Origin: Tabrizicola sp.
GTDB lineage: Bacteria > Pseudomonadota > Alphaproteobacteria > Rhodobacterales > Rhodobacteraceae
Reading direction: 5' to 3'
NCBI RefSeq assembly: GCF_022842145.1
Contig: NZ_JALHQD010000009.1
Location: forward strand, 62,001 to 126,000
DNA length: 64,000 nt
Part shown: positions 7,769-16,362 of the stretch, in pieces
Layout of the letters: every line of letters starts with the position of its first letter
How positions within the stretch are numbered: the first letter of the stretch is position 1
The notes under the pieces: model-generated
What the model was told of the DNA's origin: nothing
Database searches by the model: none
The model's input: the letters and a program-made list of their open reading frames with translations, nothing else
Translations under genes and position numbers: made by a program

Positions 7769-8551
7769 ATGAGGGAACCCGCGACGGGGGTCGAACCGCA
7801 GCTGGCCAGGGTCATCGCAGCCCTAGGCAAGCCCCAGTTCGAGGAGGCGCTTTGGCAGATGCTGCTGGCGCTTGCGCGACCGGACAACATGCTGGTGCTG
7901 GGCTACAGCGATGGCGGGCCGGCGCTGGAGCTGTGCCGTCGGGCGGGGAACGAGCGGGTCTTTGCGCGGCTGCAAAGCACCTACATGGCGGGCGCGTTCC
8001 GGCTGAGCCCTTTTTACGGGCTGCACCTGCAGCGCGCCGATGAGGGGCTTTACCGGCTGCGCGACATTGCGCCGGACGCGTTCCAGCGGAGCCGCTTTTA
8101 TGTCGAATACTTCGGGCAGACGACGATCATCGACGAGGTGGCGTTCACTGTCTGGCTGGGCGCGGGGCTTTCACTGAACCTGTTTCTGGGCCGGGATGGT
8201 CAATCGGGGAAGGTCTTCTCGCCCGCCGAGATTGCGGCCTGCCGCCGGATCGCGCCGGTTGTCGCGGAACTTGCGCGGGCGCATTGGCCGGTGCCGAAAC
8301 TGGCAGCGCCGCTGGTCGAGGATACCCCGGCCCGGCTTGCGGCCGCGGCCGAGCAGCGCCTGGGGATCGGGTTGTCGCCCCGGCAGGCTCAGGTGGCGGT
8401 GCTGATCCTGAAGGGGCATTCGACGCTGTCGATCGGGCTGAAGCTGGGGCTCTCGCCGCAAACGGTGAAGGTCTTCCGCAAGCAGCTTTACGCGCGTTGC
8501 GCGATCTCCTCGCAAGCTGAACTTTTCGCGCTGATGCTGCCCTTGCTGTAG
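7769..8551 (+). CDS. LuxR-family (GerE-type helix-turn-helix) transcriptional regulator
   Basis: A 260-residue protein. The C-terminal 65 residues form a LuxR/GerE helix-turn-helix (LSPRQAQVAVLILKGHSTLS, then LGLSPQTVKVFRKQLYAR). The N-terminal 180 residues are not a recognisable autoinducer-binding or response-receiver domain; no phospho-acceptor Asp pocket is obvious, so a small-molecule sensor is likely. It is divergent from the amine-catabolism cluster and shares the palindrome at 7741-7756 with it, making it the probable local regulator. Its stop is 3 bases from the convergent pstA stop. Confidence 0.88.
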   Translation: MREPATGVEPQLARVIAALGKPQFEEALWQMLLALARPDNMLVLGYSDGGPALELCRRAGNERVFARLQSTYMAGAFRLSPFYGLHLQRADEGLYRLRDIAPDAFQRSRFYVEYFGQTTIIDEVAFTVWLGAGLSLNLFLGRDGQSGKVFSPAEIAACRRIAPVVAELARAHWPVPKLAAPLVEDTPARLAAAAEQRLGIGLSPRQAQVAVLILKGHSTLSIGLKLGLSPQTVKVFRKQLYARCAISSQAELFALMLPLL

Positions 8552-8554
8552 CGC

Positions 8555-9904
8555 CTACCAGCGGCGTTCGAACTTTCGGCGCAGGAGGATGGCGGCGACG
8601 TTCATCACGACGAGGAAGACCAGAAGCACGATGATCGCGCCGTTCGAGCGTTCGATGAAGGCCGGGTCGGCGCGGCTGGCCCAGGAGTAGACCTGGACGG
8701 GCAGGGCAGTCGCGGGATCGAGGAAGCCCTCCGGCGGGGCAGAGGGGTAGTTGTCGACGAAAGCCACCATGCCGATCAGCAGAAGGGGCGCGGTTTCGCC
8801 AAGGGCCGAGGCAAGCCCCAGAATGGTGCCGGTCAGGATGCCGGGCATCGCCAAGGGCAGGACGTGGTGGAAGACGGTCTGCATCTTCGACGCCCCGACC
8901 CCAAGTGCTGCATCGCGGATCGAGGGCGGCACGGCCCGGATCGCAGAGCGGGTTGCGATGATGATGGTGGGCAGGGTCATCAGGCTGATGACGAGCGCGC
9001 CGACAAGCGAGGAAGATTGCGGCAGGCCCGCGAAGTTGATGAAGACGGCAAGGCCGAGGATGCCGAAGACGATGGAGGGCACCGCGGCAAGGTTCGAAAT
9101 GTTGACCTCGATCGCGTCGGTCCAGCGGTTCTTTGGCGCAAATTCTTCAAGGTAGATCGAGGCGGCGACGCCGACAGGAACGCACATCACCAGAACCATC
9201 AGCATCATGTAGGCCGAGCCGAGGAGGGCCACGCCCAGGCCGGCGGCCTCGGGGCGCTGGTCGGAGGCGTCGGGATTGGTGAAGAAGGTCCAGTTGAAGG
9301 AGGACCGGACGATGCCCGCGTCGCGCAGCTGTTCGACAAGACGCAGCTGATCCGGGCTGATCTGGTTGTCCCGTTCCGCCGTCTCATAGGTCACGCGGCC
9401 CTTGAGAAAACCGTCCACTCGTCCCGCGGCAAGGATGGTCGCGTCGATTGTGGTTCCGATCAGATCGGGGTTCGCAAGAACCTGGGCGCGCAGGGTGCCC
9501 GCGGCGTCCTTCGAGATCAGCTCGCCGATTTCCTTGTCCGAGACGCCTTCCTGCGTGATTCCGCGCGCGTCGAGTTCCGCCAGGAACGCCTTGGACAGCA
9601 CCTTCTGGTAGCCGACGGTGGTGACCTTGCCCATTTCCTCGGGGTTGCGGTTGCCCTTCGGGTCCAGCGTCTGGGCCGACAGCTCGACCGGATAGGTGAG
9701 CGTGGCTTGATTGAAGGACGACACGCCGTCGCGCAGGATGGTGAAAAGCATCACCGCCAGCGTGAGAAGCGAGATGGCGATGGCCGCCAGACCATAAAGC
9801 CGGAAGCGGACCTCGGCGGCGTTGCGCCGTTTCATGTCGGCGCTGGCGGTCAGGATCGACTGCCGGGGGCGCTTGGTCGGGTTGGCGGCGGAGATATCGG
9901 TCAT
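8555..9904 (-). CDS. pstA: phosphate ABC transporter permease PstA
   Basis: A 449-residue inner-membrane permease with the long cytoplasmic/periplasmic N-terminal extension of alphaproteobacterial PstA proteins (E. coli PstA is about 300). After a first membrane segment (residues 38-60) comes an extracytoplasmic domain of about 180 residues. The MetI-like permease core follows, with the EAA-type loop (AALGVGASKMQTVFHHVLPLA). It works with PstC, PstS and a PstB ATPase to import phosphate. ATG overlaps the pstC stop by 4 bases. The operon ends here: the next gene is convergent, and no pstB or phoU follows. Confidence 0.96.
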   Translation of the reverse strand: MTDISAANPTKRPRQSILTASADMKRRNAAEVRFRLYGLAAIAISLLTLAVMLFTILRDGVSSFNQATLTYPVELSAQTLDPKGNRNPEEMGKVTTVGYQKVLSKAFLAELDARGITQEGVSDKEIGELISKDAAGTLRAQVLANPDLIGTTIDATILAAGRVDGFLKGRVTYETAERDNQISPDQLRLVEQLRDAGIVRSSFNWTFFTNPDASDQRPEAAGLGVALLGSAYMMLMVLVMCVPVGVAASIYLEEFAPKNRWTDAIEVNISNLAAVPSIVFGILGLAVFINFAGLPQSSSLVGALVISLMTLPTIIIATRSAIRAVPPSIRDAALGVGASKMQTVFHHVLPLAMPGILTGTILGLASALGETAPLLLIGMVAFVDNYPSAPPEGFLDPATALPVQVYSWASRADPAFIERSNGAIIVLLVFLVVMNVAAILLRRKFERRW

Positions 9905-11361
9905 TCGTACTGCTCCCGGTACTTCCGGACGATCCAGAGGGCGAAGATGTTGAGGCCGAGGGTGATGACGAAGAGCGTCATGCCAAGCGCGAAGGCGACA
10001 AGCGTTTCCGGTGCGGCGAAATCGGTGTCGCCGGTCAGCTGGCCGACGATCTTGACGGTCATCGTGGTCATCGCCTCGAACGGGTTGAGCGACAGCTTGG
10101 CGGCGGCGCCCGCACCCATCACGACGATCATCGTCTCGCCGATGGCACGCGACGCGGCCATCAGAATCGCGCCGACGATGCCGGGAAGGGCTGCGGGCAG
10201 GAGCACCTGGCGCACGGTTTCGGACTTGGTGGCCCCAAGTCCCAGGCTGCCGTCGCGCAGGGATTGCGGCACGGCGTTGATGATGTCGTCCGACAGCGAG
10301 GAGATGAAGGGGATGTTGAGGATGCCGATCACGATGCCCGCGGTCATTACGGACGATCCGGAGTTGCCGAGGCCCAAGGGTTCGGCGAACCAGTCGCGCA
10401 GCGCGGGGCCCACGGTCACCAGGGCGAAGATGCCGAAGACCACGGTGGGGATGCCGGCGATGATCTCGATCAGCGGCTTGACCCAGGCGCGAGTCCGGCG
10501 CGAGGCGTATTCGGCAAGGTAGATCGCGGCGAACAGGCCGATGGGGATGGCGACCAGCATCGAGATGAGGGTGATGTAAAGCGTGCCCCAGATCAGCGGG
10601 ATGATGCCCAGGTCGGAGCCGCCGCGGAAATTGGGCGACCAGGTCAGGCTGAAGAAGAAGTCCTGCGCCGGGTATTTCGTGAAGAAGTCGAAGGTTTCCG
10701 ACACCATCGACCAGACGATTCCCACGGTGGTCAGGATCGCGATGGACGAGGCGGCGATCAGCAGCGCCAGGATCACGCGTTCTACCCGGTTGCGTGCGCG
10801 AAAGTCGGGCCGGGCTCGCGTCAAGCCCCAGAAGACGCCCAGGATGGCAAGAACCAGCACGAGGACCGTGCGGCCCGCGGCCCCCCAGTGCGACTGCGCG
10901 CGGTAGTCCTGCGCGGCGGTCAGAACTTCGGGGGAAACCTCGGCGGCCAGAGCCACGCCGGAGGCGGCGAGGAGGGCGCGCACATCGGTCGAGCCGGTGC
11001 CAAGGGCCTGCACCTCGCTCTCGCTTACCGCTCCGCTGGCGATTGCGGCGTCAAGACCGCCCGCGACGCGCCGGATGTCGGCCAGGGTCAGCTCGGCCGT
11101 GGTCGCGTCCGCGACCAGCGCAGCGGGAAGACCAGAGGAAATGCGGGCCTCGATCACCATCGGCTGCACGATCAGCCAGACGACCAGGGCGGCAAGGGCG
11201 GGGATGAGCACCGACAGGGCGGCATACCAACCGTAGTAGCCGGGCAGGGAGTGCAGAAGCCGCGGATTGCCCCGGACCGAGGCCAAGGAGCGTTGCCGGC
11301 CCAGGAAGAAGGCGGCGATGGCCAGCACGGCGACGGCGGCAAGAAGCATCAGGACGGACAT
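9901..11361 (-). CDS. pstC: phosphate ABC transporter permease PstC
   Basis: A 486-residue permease with the extended N-terminal PstC domain. There is a first membrane helix at residues 2-18, a second at about 45-65, and a periplasmic stretch. From about residue 195 the permease core appears, with the EAA-type loop (GSLGLGATKSETVRQVLLPAA). It forms the membrane channel with PstA. It lies 63 bases after pstS, separated by a strong hairpin that probably lowers its expression relative to the binding protein. Confidence 0.96.
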   Translation of the reverse strand: MSVLMLLAAVAVLAIAAFFLGRQRSLASVRGNPRLLHSLPGYYGWYAALSVLIPALAALVVWLIVQPMVIEARISSGLPAALVADATTAELTLADIRRVAGGLDAAIASGAVSESEVQALGTGSTDVRALLAASGVALAAEVSPEVLTAAQDYRAQSHWGAAGRTVLVLVLAILGVFWGLTRARPDFRARNRVERVILALLIAASSIAILTTVGIVWSMVSETFDFFTKYPAQDFFFSLTWSPNFRGGSDLGIIPLIWGTLYITLISMLVAIPIGLFAAIYLAEYASRRTRAWVKPLIEIIAGIPTVVFGIFALVTVGPALRDWFAEPLGLGNSGSSVMTAGIVIGILNIPFISSLSDDIINAVPQSLRDGSLGLGATKSETVRQVLLPAALPGIVGAILMAASRAIGETMIVVMGAGAAAKLSLNPFEAMTTMTVKIVGQLTGDTDFAAPETLVAFALGMTLFVITLGLNIFALWIVRKYREQYE

Positions 11362-11394
11362 GCGGGGCTTCCGGAAGCGTTCGGGAAAGGGAAA

Positions 11395-11416
11395 GGCGGG
11401 GCCCGAAGGCCCCGCC
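11395..11416 (-). terminator. pstS-pstC intercistronic hairpin (attenuating terminator)
   Basis: A perfect 9-bp GC stem (GGCGGGGCC/GGCCCCGCC) with a TTCG tetraloop on the transcribed strand, followed by TTTCCCTTTCCC. It sits 8 bases after the pstS stop. It likely partly terminates transcription or protects the pstS mRNA, giving more PstS than permease. Confidence 0.7.
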
Positions 11417-11424
11417 CGATCAGT

Positions 11425-12474
11425 TTATTCCAGCGGACCCATCGGGGTCTCGGCGGCGAGCGCCTCTTGCGTCGCGGCCAGTTCCGGGTCGGACACGAGG
11501 CCGTATTCCGCCAGCGGGCCATCAGGACCGGCCATGTCATCGCTGACGAAGAACTCGATGTATTCCTTAAGGCCGGGGATGACGCCGATATGCGCCTTCT
11601 TGACGTAGAAGTAGAGCGGGCGGGACACCGGGTATTCGCCCGAGGAGATCGATTCGGTCGAAGGGACGATGCCGGACATGGTCGCCACTTGCAGCTTGTC
11701 GGTGTTGTTCTGGTAGAACGACAGGCCGAACACGCCGACGGCGTTCTTGTCGGCTTCGAGGCGCGACAGCGTCTCGGTGTAGTCGCCGTCGATGTCGACC
11801 GACTTGCCATCGGTGCGCAGCTCCATGCAGGCCTTGTCCGCGTTGCCGGCCTTTTCCTTGTCGTCCGCGCCTTCAGCGGTGGCCAGGAACAGGTCATGCG
11901 CGCCGGTTTCCTTGCAGCCGGCAATGATCACCTTGGTGTCGAACACTTCGCGGGTGCCGTGTTTGGTGCCGGGAACGAAGGCCAGGATGTCCTGGGCGGG
12001 CAGGGCCGGGTTCACTTCGGCCCATTGGGCGGCGGCGTTGTCGGCAAGGGCACCGTCCTTGACGGTCTTGGCGGCCAAGGCGTTGTAGACGTCGGCCGGG
12101 GTCAGGGCAAAGGCCGGACCTTCGACGGCCGAGGCGAAGACGATGCCATCATAGCCGAAGCGGACTTCCATGATCTCTTCGACGCCGTTGGTCTTGCACA
12201 GGTCGATGTCGGACTGCGAAATGCGGCTGGACGAGTTTGCGATGTCGACGGTGTTCTCGCCAACGCCTTCGCAAAGCTTCTTGCGGCCCGCACCCGAGCC
12301 GCCGCCTTCCACGACCGGGGTCGGGAAGTCGAAGTTCTCGCCGAAGGCCTCGGCGACGATGGTGGCGTAGGGCAGCACGGTGGACGAGCCGGTGACCTGG
12401 ATCTGGTCGCGGGCAGCGGCGGGCATCGCGGCGGCGAAGGCCAGCACCGAAACGGTGAGGGGGAAGGATTTCAT
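11425..12474 (-). CDS. pstS: periplasmic phosphate-binding protein PstS
   Basis: A 349-residue protein with a Sec signal peptide (cleavage near AAMPAAA-RDQ, about residue 22). Phosphate-binding hallmarks are TGSSTVLPY near the mature N-terminus, VEGGGSGAGRKKLCEG and the PGTKHGTREVF segment. It captures phosphate in the periplasm and delivers it to PstCA. It is first in the pstS-pstC-pstA operon and is preceded by a Pho-box-like repeat array, as expected for PhoB control under phosphate limitation. Confidence 0.96.
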   Translation of the reverse strand: MKSFPLTVSVLAFAAAMPAAARDQIQVTGSSTVLPYATIVAEAFGENFDFPTPVVEGGGSGAGRKKLCEGVGENTVDIANSSSRISQSDIDLCKTNGVEEIMEVRFGYDGIVFASAVEGPAFALTPADVYNALAAKTVKDGALADNAAAQWAEVNPALPAQDILAFVPGTKHGTREVFDTKVIIAGCKETGAHDLFLATAEGADDKEKAGNADKACMELRTDGKSVDIDGDYTETLSRLEADKNAVGVFGLSFYQNNTDKLQVATMSGIVPSTESISSGEYPVSRPLYFYVKKAHIGVIPGLKEYIEFFVSDDMAGPDGPLAEYGLVSDPELAATQEALAAETPMGPLE

Positions 12475-12545
12475 CGTAGCACTCCTGATATCGTGCAGCG
12501 TCTTTTGGCGGCCCTTCTGGGCTGACCCGGCTCTAGTCCCGTCGG

Positions 12546-12585
12546 GTGACGCTTAGATTGCAGAATTGTAAAAGCTGTGTGACAG
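12546..12585 (-). promoter_or_regulatory. Pho box: four direct repeats with 11-bp period upstream of pstS
   Basis: Read on the minus strand, 7-mers start every 11 bases: CTGTCAC (12579-12585), CTTTTAC (12568-12574), CTGCAAT (12557-12563) and GCGTCAC (12546-12552). The consensus PhoB half-site is CTGTCAY with 11-bp spacing. The array ends 72 bases before the pstS start codon. Confidence 0.7.
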
Positions 12586-12594
12586 CGGGATGTC

Positions 12595-14178
12595 TCAGGC
12601 ACGCCCAAGCATCATCCGGGCGATGTTTTCCGCGATCATCATGGTGGGGGCGTTGGTGTTGCCCGCCACGAGCTGCGGCATGAGCGAGGCATCGACGACG
12701 CGCAGACCCTCCACGCCCCTGACCCGGCCCTGCGGGTCGGTGACCGACGCGGGATCGAGACCCATCCGACAGGTGCCGACCGGGTGATAGATCGTCTCGG
12801 CCCGGGCGCGGATGTCAGCTTCCAGTTGGGCATCGGTGGTCACCGCGGGGCCGGGAAGCGTTTCCCGGGCGATGTGTCGGGCGAGGGCGGGTGCTCTGGT
12901 GATCGCGCGGGCGATCTTCAGGCCGTCCAGCAGCACCGGCAGGTCGTCCGGGTGGGACAGGTAGTTCGGCGAAATCCGGGCGGCCGCCATCGGGTCCGGC
13001 GAGGCCAGGCTGATCGACCCCCGGCTTTTCGGCATGAGGTCGCAGACATGCAGCGTCAGCCCGTATCCCCAGGACAAACTCCGCCCGTGGTCATGAAGAA
13101 AGGCGGGGATGAAGTGGAATTGCAGGTTTGGCCGGTCTCGGCTGGAGTCCGAGCGGACAAATCCCCCGGCTTCGGCCACGTTCGAGGTGAACTCTCCCTG
13201 ACCGCGGCGGAGGTAGGCCCAGGCGGCGCGGACGGCCCGTGGCAGGAACGAGGGTGCGATGCCGATGGCCGTGCGGTCGGCCAGCGCGGCCTGCACCGTG
13301 ATGTCCAGATGATCGGCCAGGTTGGCCCCGACCTCGGGCGCGTCCTGAAGGACCGGCAGACCCATGTGCCGCAGATGCGCGCCGGGGCCGATGCCCGACA
13401 GCATCAGCAGTTGCGGCGAGTTGATGGCCCCGCCCGACAGGATGACCTCGCCACCGTCCAGCACCTCGATAGTCCGGTCGCGCAGTTGCACGGCTTTGGC
13501 GCGGCGGCCCTGGAAGATCACGCGCAGGACCTGCTCTTTGGTCAGGACGGTCAGATTGGGACGGTGGCGCACCGGAGCCAGAAAGGCGCTTGCGGCGTTC
13601 CAGCGCCGCCCGTCGCGCTGGGTGACCTGGAAGAGCCCGATGCCGTCCTGGACGGCACCGTTGAAGTCGGGGTTTTCCGGGTGGTTCAGTTGGTGTCCCG
13701 CCTCGACGAAGGCGCGGCTTAGCGGATTTGCCTGTGTGAGGTCGCTTACGGTCAGCGGTCCGCCCTGACCGTGATGGTCGTCCTTGATGGACCTGTTGTC
13801 CTCAAGGCTCTTGAAGATGCTGCGAACCTGGGGCCAGTCCCAGTCCGGCCCTGCTGCCCTGGCCCAGTCGTGGTAGTCCTGCGGGTGGCCGCGCATGTAG
13901 ATCATCGCGTTGATCGAGGACGAGCCGCCCAGCACCCGGCCGCGCGGCCACCAGAGACGGCGGTTCCTCAGCTGCGGCTCCGGGTCGGTCTCGTACCCCC
14001 AGCTCAGCCAGCGCATGTGGGCAAGCGCCGCCAGGCCGAAGGGCATGTGGATCATCGGATTGCGGTCGGGCGGACCGGCTTCGATCAGGCAGACGCGGAT
14101 GGCCGGGTCCGAGGAGAGGCGGTTTGCCAGCAGGCAGCCCGCCGATCCTGCGCCGACGATGACGTAGTGGAAGCTCAT
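12595..14178 (-). CDS. GMC-family FAD oxidoreductase (alcohol/choline dehydrogenase-like)
   Basis: A 527-residue protein. The N-terminal FAD motif is at residues 6-12 (IVGAGSAGC), with the GMC signatures GRVLGGSSSINAMIYMRG and SGGAINSPQLLMLSG. The C-terminal His pair region is YHPVGTCRMG and GNTNAPTMMIAENIA. Similar enzymes (AlkJ-type) oxidise medium and long-chain alcohols to aldehydes, feeding the respiratory chain. The frame is open far upstream, but the start overlaps the aldehyde dehydrogenase stop as ATGA and gives the standard length. The pairing with an aldehyde dehydrogenase supports primary-alcohol oxidation; choline is less likely, since no bet genes are present. Confidence 0.92.
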   Translation of the reverse strand: MSFHYVIVGAGSAGCLLANRLSSDPAIRVCLIEAGPPDRNPMIHMPFGLAALAHMRWLSWGYETDPEPQLRNRRLWWPRGRVLGGSSSINAMIYMRGHPQDYHDWARAAGPDWDWPQVRSIFKSLEDNRSIKDDHHGQGGPLTVSDLTQANPLSRAFVEAGHQLNHPENPDFNGAVQDGIGLFQVTQRDGRRWNAASAFLAPVRHRPNLTVLTKEQVLRVIFQGRRAKAVQLRDRTIEVLDGGEVILSGGAINSPQLLMLSGIGPGAHLRHMGLPVLQDAPEVGANLADHLDITVQAALADRTAIGIAPSFLPRAVRAAWAYLRRGQGEFTSNVAEAGGFVRSDSSRDRPNLQFHFIPAFLHDHGRSLSWGYGLTLHVCDLMPKSRGSISLASPDPMAAARISPNYLSHPDDLPVLLDGLKIARAITRAPALARHIARETLPGPAVTTDAQLEADIRARAETIYHPVGTCRMGLDPASVTDPQGRVRGVEGLRVVDASLMPQLVAGNTNAPTMMIAENIARMMLGRA

Positions 14179-15563
14179 CCAAGTATCCGCTTGATCAGAC
14201 CGATCAGTCGCATGACGCTGGGGGTGTAAGGCGGGAAGATCAGTGGCAGCACCAGAAACCGGTTCCGCAGCACGGCCCGTTCGTGGCTGAAGGCGACGAA
14301 CCCATGTTCGCCATGCGCGGCCCCGATGCCCGAGGTATTGACGCCGCCGAACGGCAGGTTGGGATGGGTGAACTGGACAAGGGTCAGGTTCACGCCCACC
14401 CCGCCCGAGGTGGTGGCGCGGATGATCCGGTCGACGCGCGCCCCGTCCCGGTCGAAGACGTAAAGCGCCAGCGGTTTGTCCCCGGCATTGATCGCCGAAA
14501 GCACGCTGTCGAGGTCGGTATAGGTCAGGATCGGCAGGATCGGACCAAAGATCTCCTCCTGCGACAGTCGCATGTCGGGCGTGATGTCGGTGACAAGCTG
14601 CGGTGGCATCGCCTGACCGTCGGGTTTTGCGGGAAGCAAGGGCCGCCCGCCTTTCTGCACGGCGTCCGCGAGCAGGGCCGTCAGGCGCTGGGCATGGTCG
14701 GGCGTCACGATCCGGGCCAGATGCGGGCTGGCCTCCCCTTCGCCATAAGCCCGCGAGATGCGCGCGCGCAGCGCGGCAAGGAAGGGTTCGCGGACCGAGG
14801 CGTGGACGTAAAGGTGGTCGGGCGCGATGCAGGTCTGACCCGCGTTCACGAACTTGCCGAAGGTGATCCAGTCCGCCGCGCGCTTCAGGTCGGCGTCCGG
14901 GCCGACGATGACGGGGGACTTGCCCCCAAGTTCCAGCGTGACGGACGCCAGCGTCCTTGCCGCAGCCGCCATGACGATCCGACCAACAGCGGGGGAGCCG
15001 GTAAAGAAGATGTGGTCGAAGGGCAGGGCGAGAAGCTCTTCGGCCACGCTCTTGTCGCCCTCTACCACGGTGACAAGGTCCGGCGAGAAGGTCTCGGCGA
15101 TCAGGCGGGCGAGCAGGGCGCTGGTGGCGGGCGTCATCTCGGACGGCTTCAGGATTGCCGCGTTTCCCGCCGCGAGGCAGGATACCAGCGGGCCGATCGC
15201 CAGCTGGAAGGGGAAGTTCCACGGCGCGATGATCAGGCAGGTGCCGCGCGGCTGGCGTTCGATCCGGCCCGAGGCACCGAAGCTGGCAAGTGCGGGCCAG
15301 ACCCGGCGCGGACGCATCCAGCGGCGCAGGTGGCGGCGGACGTGGGCGATGTCCTGAAGCACCGGCAGGTAATCGGACAGGATCGCCTCGGCCTCGGGTC
15401 GGCCAAGATCAGCCTGGAGTGCCGCGATCAGGGCCGCTTCGTTCCGCCGGACGGCACTGGCCAGACGGTCCAGCGCGGCGCGACGTTCGGACAGACCGAA
15501 GGACAGGCGACGGGTGTCGTTGCCCGCCTTCATGCGGGCGAAAAGGGAAGCGGCGCTGGTCAT
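14175..15563 (-). CDS. aldehyde dehydrogenase, class 3 / coniferyl- or fatty-aldehyde type
   Basis: A 462-residue NAD(P)-dependent dehydrogenase. Visible motifs are APWNFPF (about 112), KPSEMTPATSALLA, FTGSPAVGR, the general-base Glu in VTLELGGKSP (about 210) and the nucleophile Cys in NAGQTCIAPDH (about 245). The C-terminal tail (PSVMRLIGLIKRILG) is short and amphipathic, like the membrane-associating tails of class-3 fatty-aldehyde dehydrogenases. It oxidises an aldehyde to the acid and is coupled by 4-base overlap to the downstream GMC enzyme, so the pair would take an alcohol to a carboxylic acid. Confidence 0.93.
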   Translation of the reverse strand: MTSAASLFARMKAGNDTRRLSFGLSERRAALDRLASAVRRNEAALIAALQADLGRPEAEAILSDYLPVLQDIAHVRRHLRRWMRPRRVWPALASFGASGRIERQPRGTCLIIAPWNFPFQLAIGPLVSCLAAGNAAILKPSEMTPATSALLARLIAETFSPDLVTVVEGDKSVAEELLALPFDHIFFTGSPAVGRIVMAAAARTLASVTLELGGKSPVIVGPDADLKRAADWITFGKFVNAGQTCIAPDHLYVHASVREPFLAALRARISRAYGEGEASPHLARIVTPDHAQRLTALLADAVQKGGRPLLPAKPDGQAMPPQLVTDITPDMRLSQEEIFGPILPILTYTDLDSVLSAINAGDKPLALYVFDRDGARVDRIIRATTSGGVGVNLTLVQFTHPNLPFGGVNTSGIGAAHGEHGFVAFSHERAVLRNRFLVLPLIFPPYTPSVMRLIGLIKRILG

Positions 15564-15610
15564 GGCGCAAGCTTAGTCGATCCTTGCGTCACTCCTAGTG
15601 CGACGCAGCG

Positions 15611-16093
15611 TCAGGCAAGCTCGGGCAGGAAGGCGGGGCAGGCAAGTTCCAGCCCTTCGGCATAGATCACCTCGTCTTCGTCGAAGCGCAGGGTGAACAG
15701 GCGGACCTGAGCATGGGTTTCAAGGCAGATGAACTCGCCATCCGCCAACCGGGCTGCGGGGACGGCCGCGACCGGGGTCCCGAAGATCGCCCTGGCACGC
15801 CAGTCGCGGATCAGGATCGGTTGGCCGGGCGACACCAGAAGGTCCTGTTCGGGCCGGTCGTGGCCCAGAGTGGAAGCGCGGATCCGCACGAGGTCGACCA
15901 TCTTGCGGGCCTGGACCGAAACCGAGGTCAGCTTTCGCGTGCCGCTGCGGGTGACGATCCGGTCGCCCGGCGTCAGGTATTCGACGGGCAGGACGCCGTC
16001 GAGCGTCCGGACCATGGTGCCCGCCAGCATACCCGCCTGGGGTTCCACCCCCGCGCCACCGGCCGATCTGGAAAACGGAGCCTCGAAGTCCAT
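15611..16093 (-). CDS. Hint-domain protein, lacking the catalytic cysteine
   Basis: A 160-residue protein with a Hedgehog/intein (Hint_2-type) fold. Motifs are GTMVRTLDGVLPVEYLTPGD (about 25-44), RIVTRSGTRKLTSV, then LLVSPGQPILI, the Hint B-box-like block. Family members usually begin the domain CFTPGT; here the matching segment is GMLAGT, so the splice-site Cys is replaced and self-cleavage is unlikely. Such proteins are abundant in Rhodobacteraceae, often tied to secreted calcium-binding proteins, but none is adjacent here. It stands alone 48 bases before the aldehyde dehydrogenase gene. Confidence 0.82.
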   Translation of the reverse strand: MDFEAPFSRSAGGAGVEPQAGMLAGTMVRTLDGVLPVEYLTPGDRIVTRSGTRKLTSVSVQARKMVDLVRIRASTLGHDRPEQDLLVSPGQPILIRDWRARAIFGTPVAAVPAARLADGEFICLETHAQVRLFTLRFDEDEVIYAEGLELACPAFLPELA

Positions 16094-16277
16094 TCCCGCG
16101 TCCCTTCTTCAATCTTCGACCCAGTTCTGATGCCGGTTTGTGGTCCGCATTCGATGCCAGTTCGTTGATTTCGGGGCAGATGTGTCCGCAAATCGGCGGC
16201 TGTGGCGCAATTGGGGCAGCGCATTTGACCCCTCGCGCCCCGGTCAAGCCTTTGCTAGAAGGCCCACAGGCTGGTCG

Positions 16278-16362
16278 GCGGGTGTGGCGAAACTGGCAGA
16301 CGCACTGGATTTAGGTTCCAGCGCCGCAAGGCATGGGGGTTCAAGTCCCTTCACCCGCACCA
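16278..16362 (+). tRNA. tRNA-Leu (anticodon TAG)
   Basis: An 85-base gene with encoded CCA. The acceptor stem is GCGGGTG (16278-16284) with CACCCGC (16352-16358), discriminator A, CCA at 16360-16362. The anticodon stem is CTGGA/TCCAG around loop TTTAGGT, with TAG at 16312-16314. The long variable arm (CGCCGCAAGGCATG) and TTCAAGTC T-loop are typical class II tRNA-Leu features. The anticodon reads CUN codons. A TTGACC hexamer lies at 16225-16230, but no convincing -10 was found. Confidence 0.97.

Noticed and set aside
14179-15222. N-terminal extension of the GMC oxidoreductase frame to 875 residues
   Set aside because: The extra part runs inside the aldehyde dehydrogenase gene in another frame; the FAD motif begins at the start at 14178, which also makes an ATGA overlap.
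16225-16277. Promoter for tRNA-Leu
   Set aside because: TTGACC is present, but no -10 hexamer occurs at 15-19 bases; not listed as a feature.
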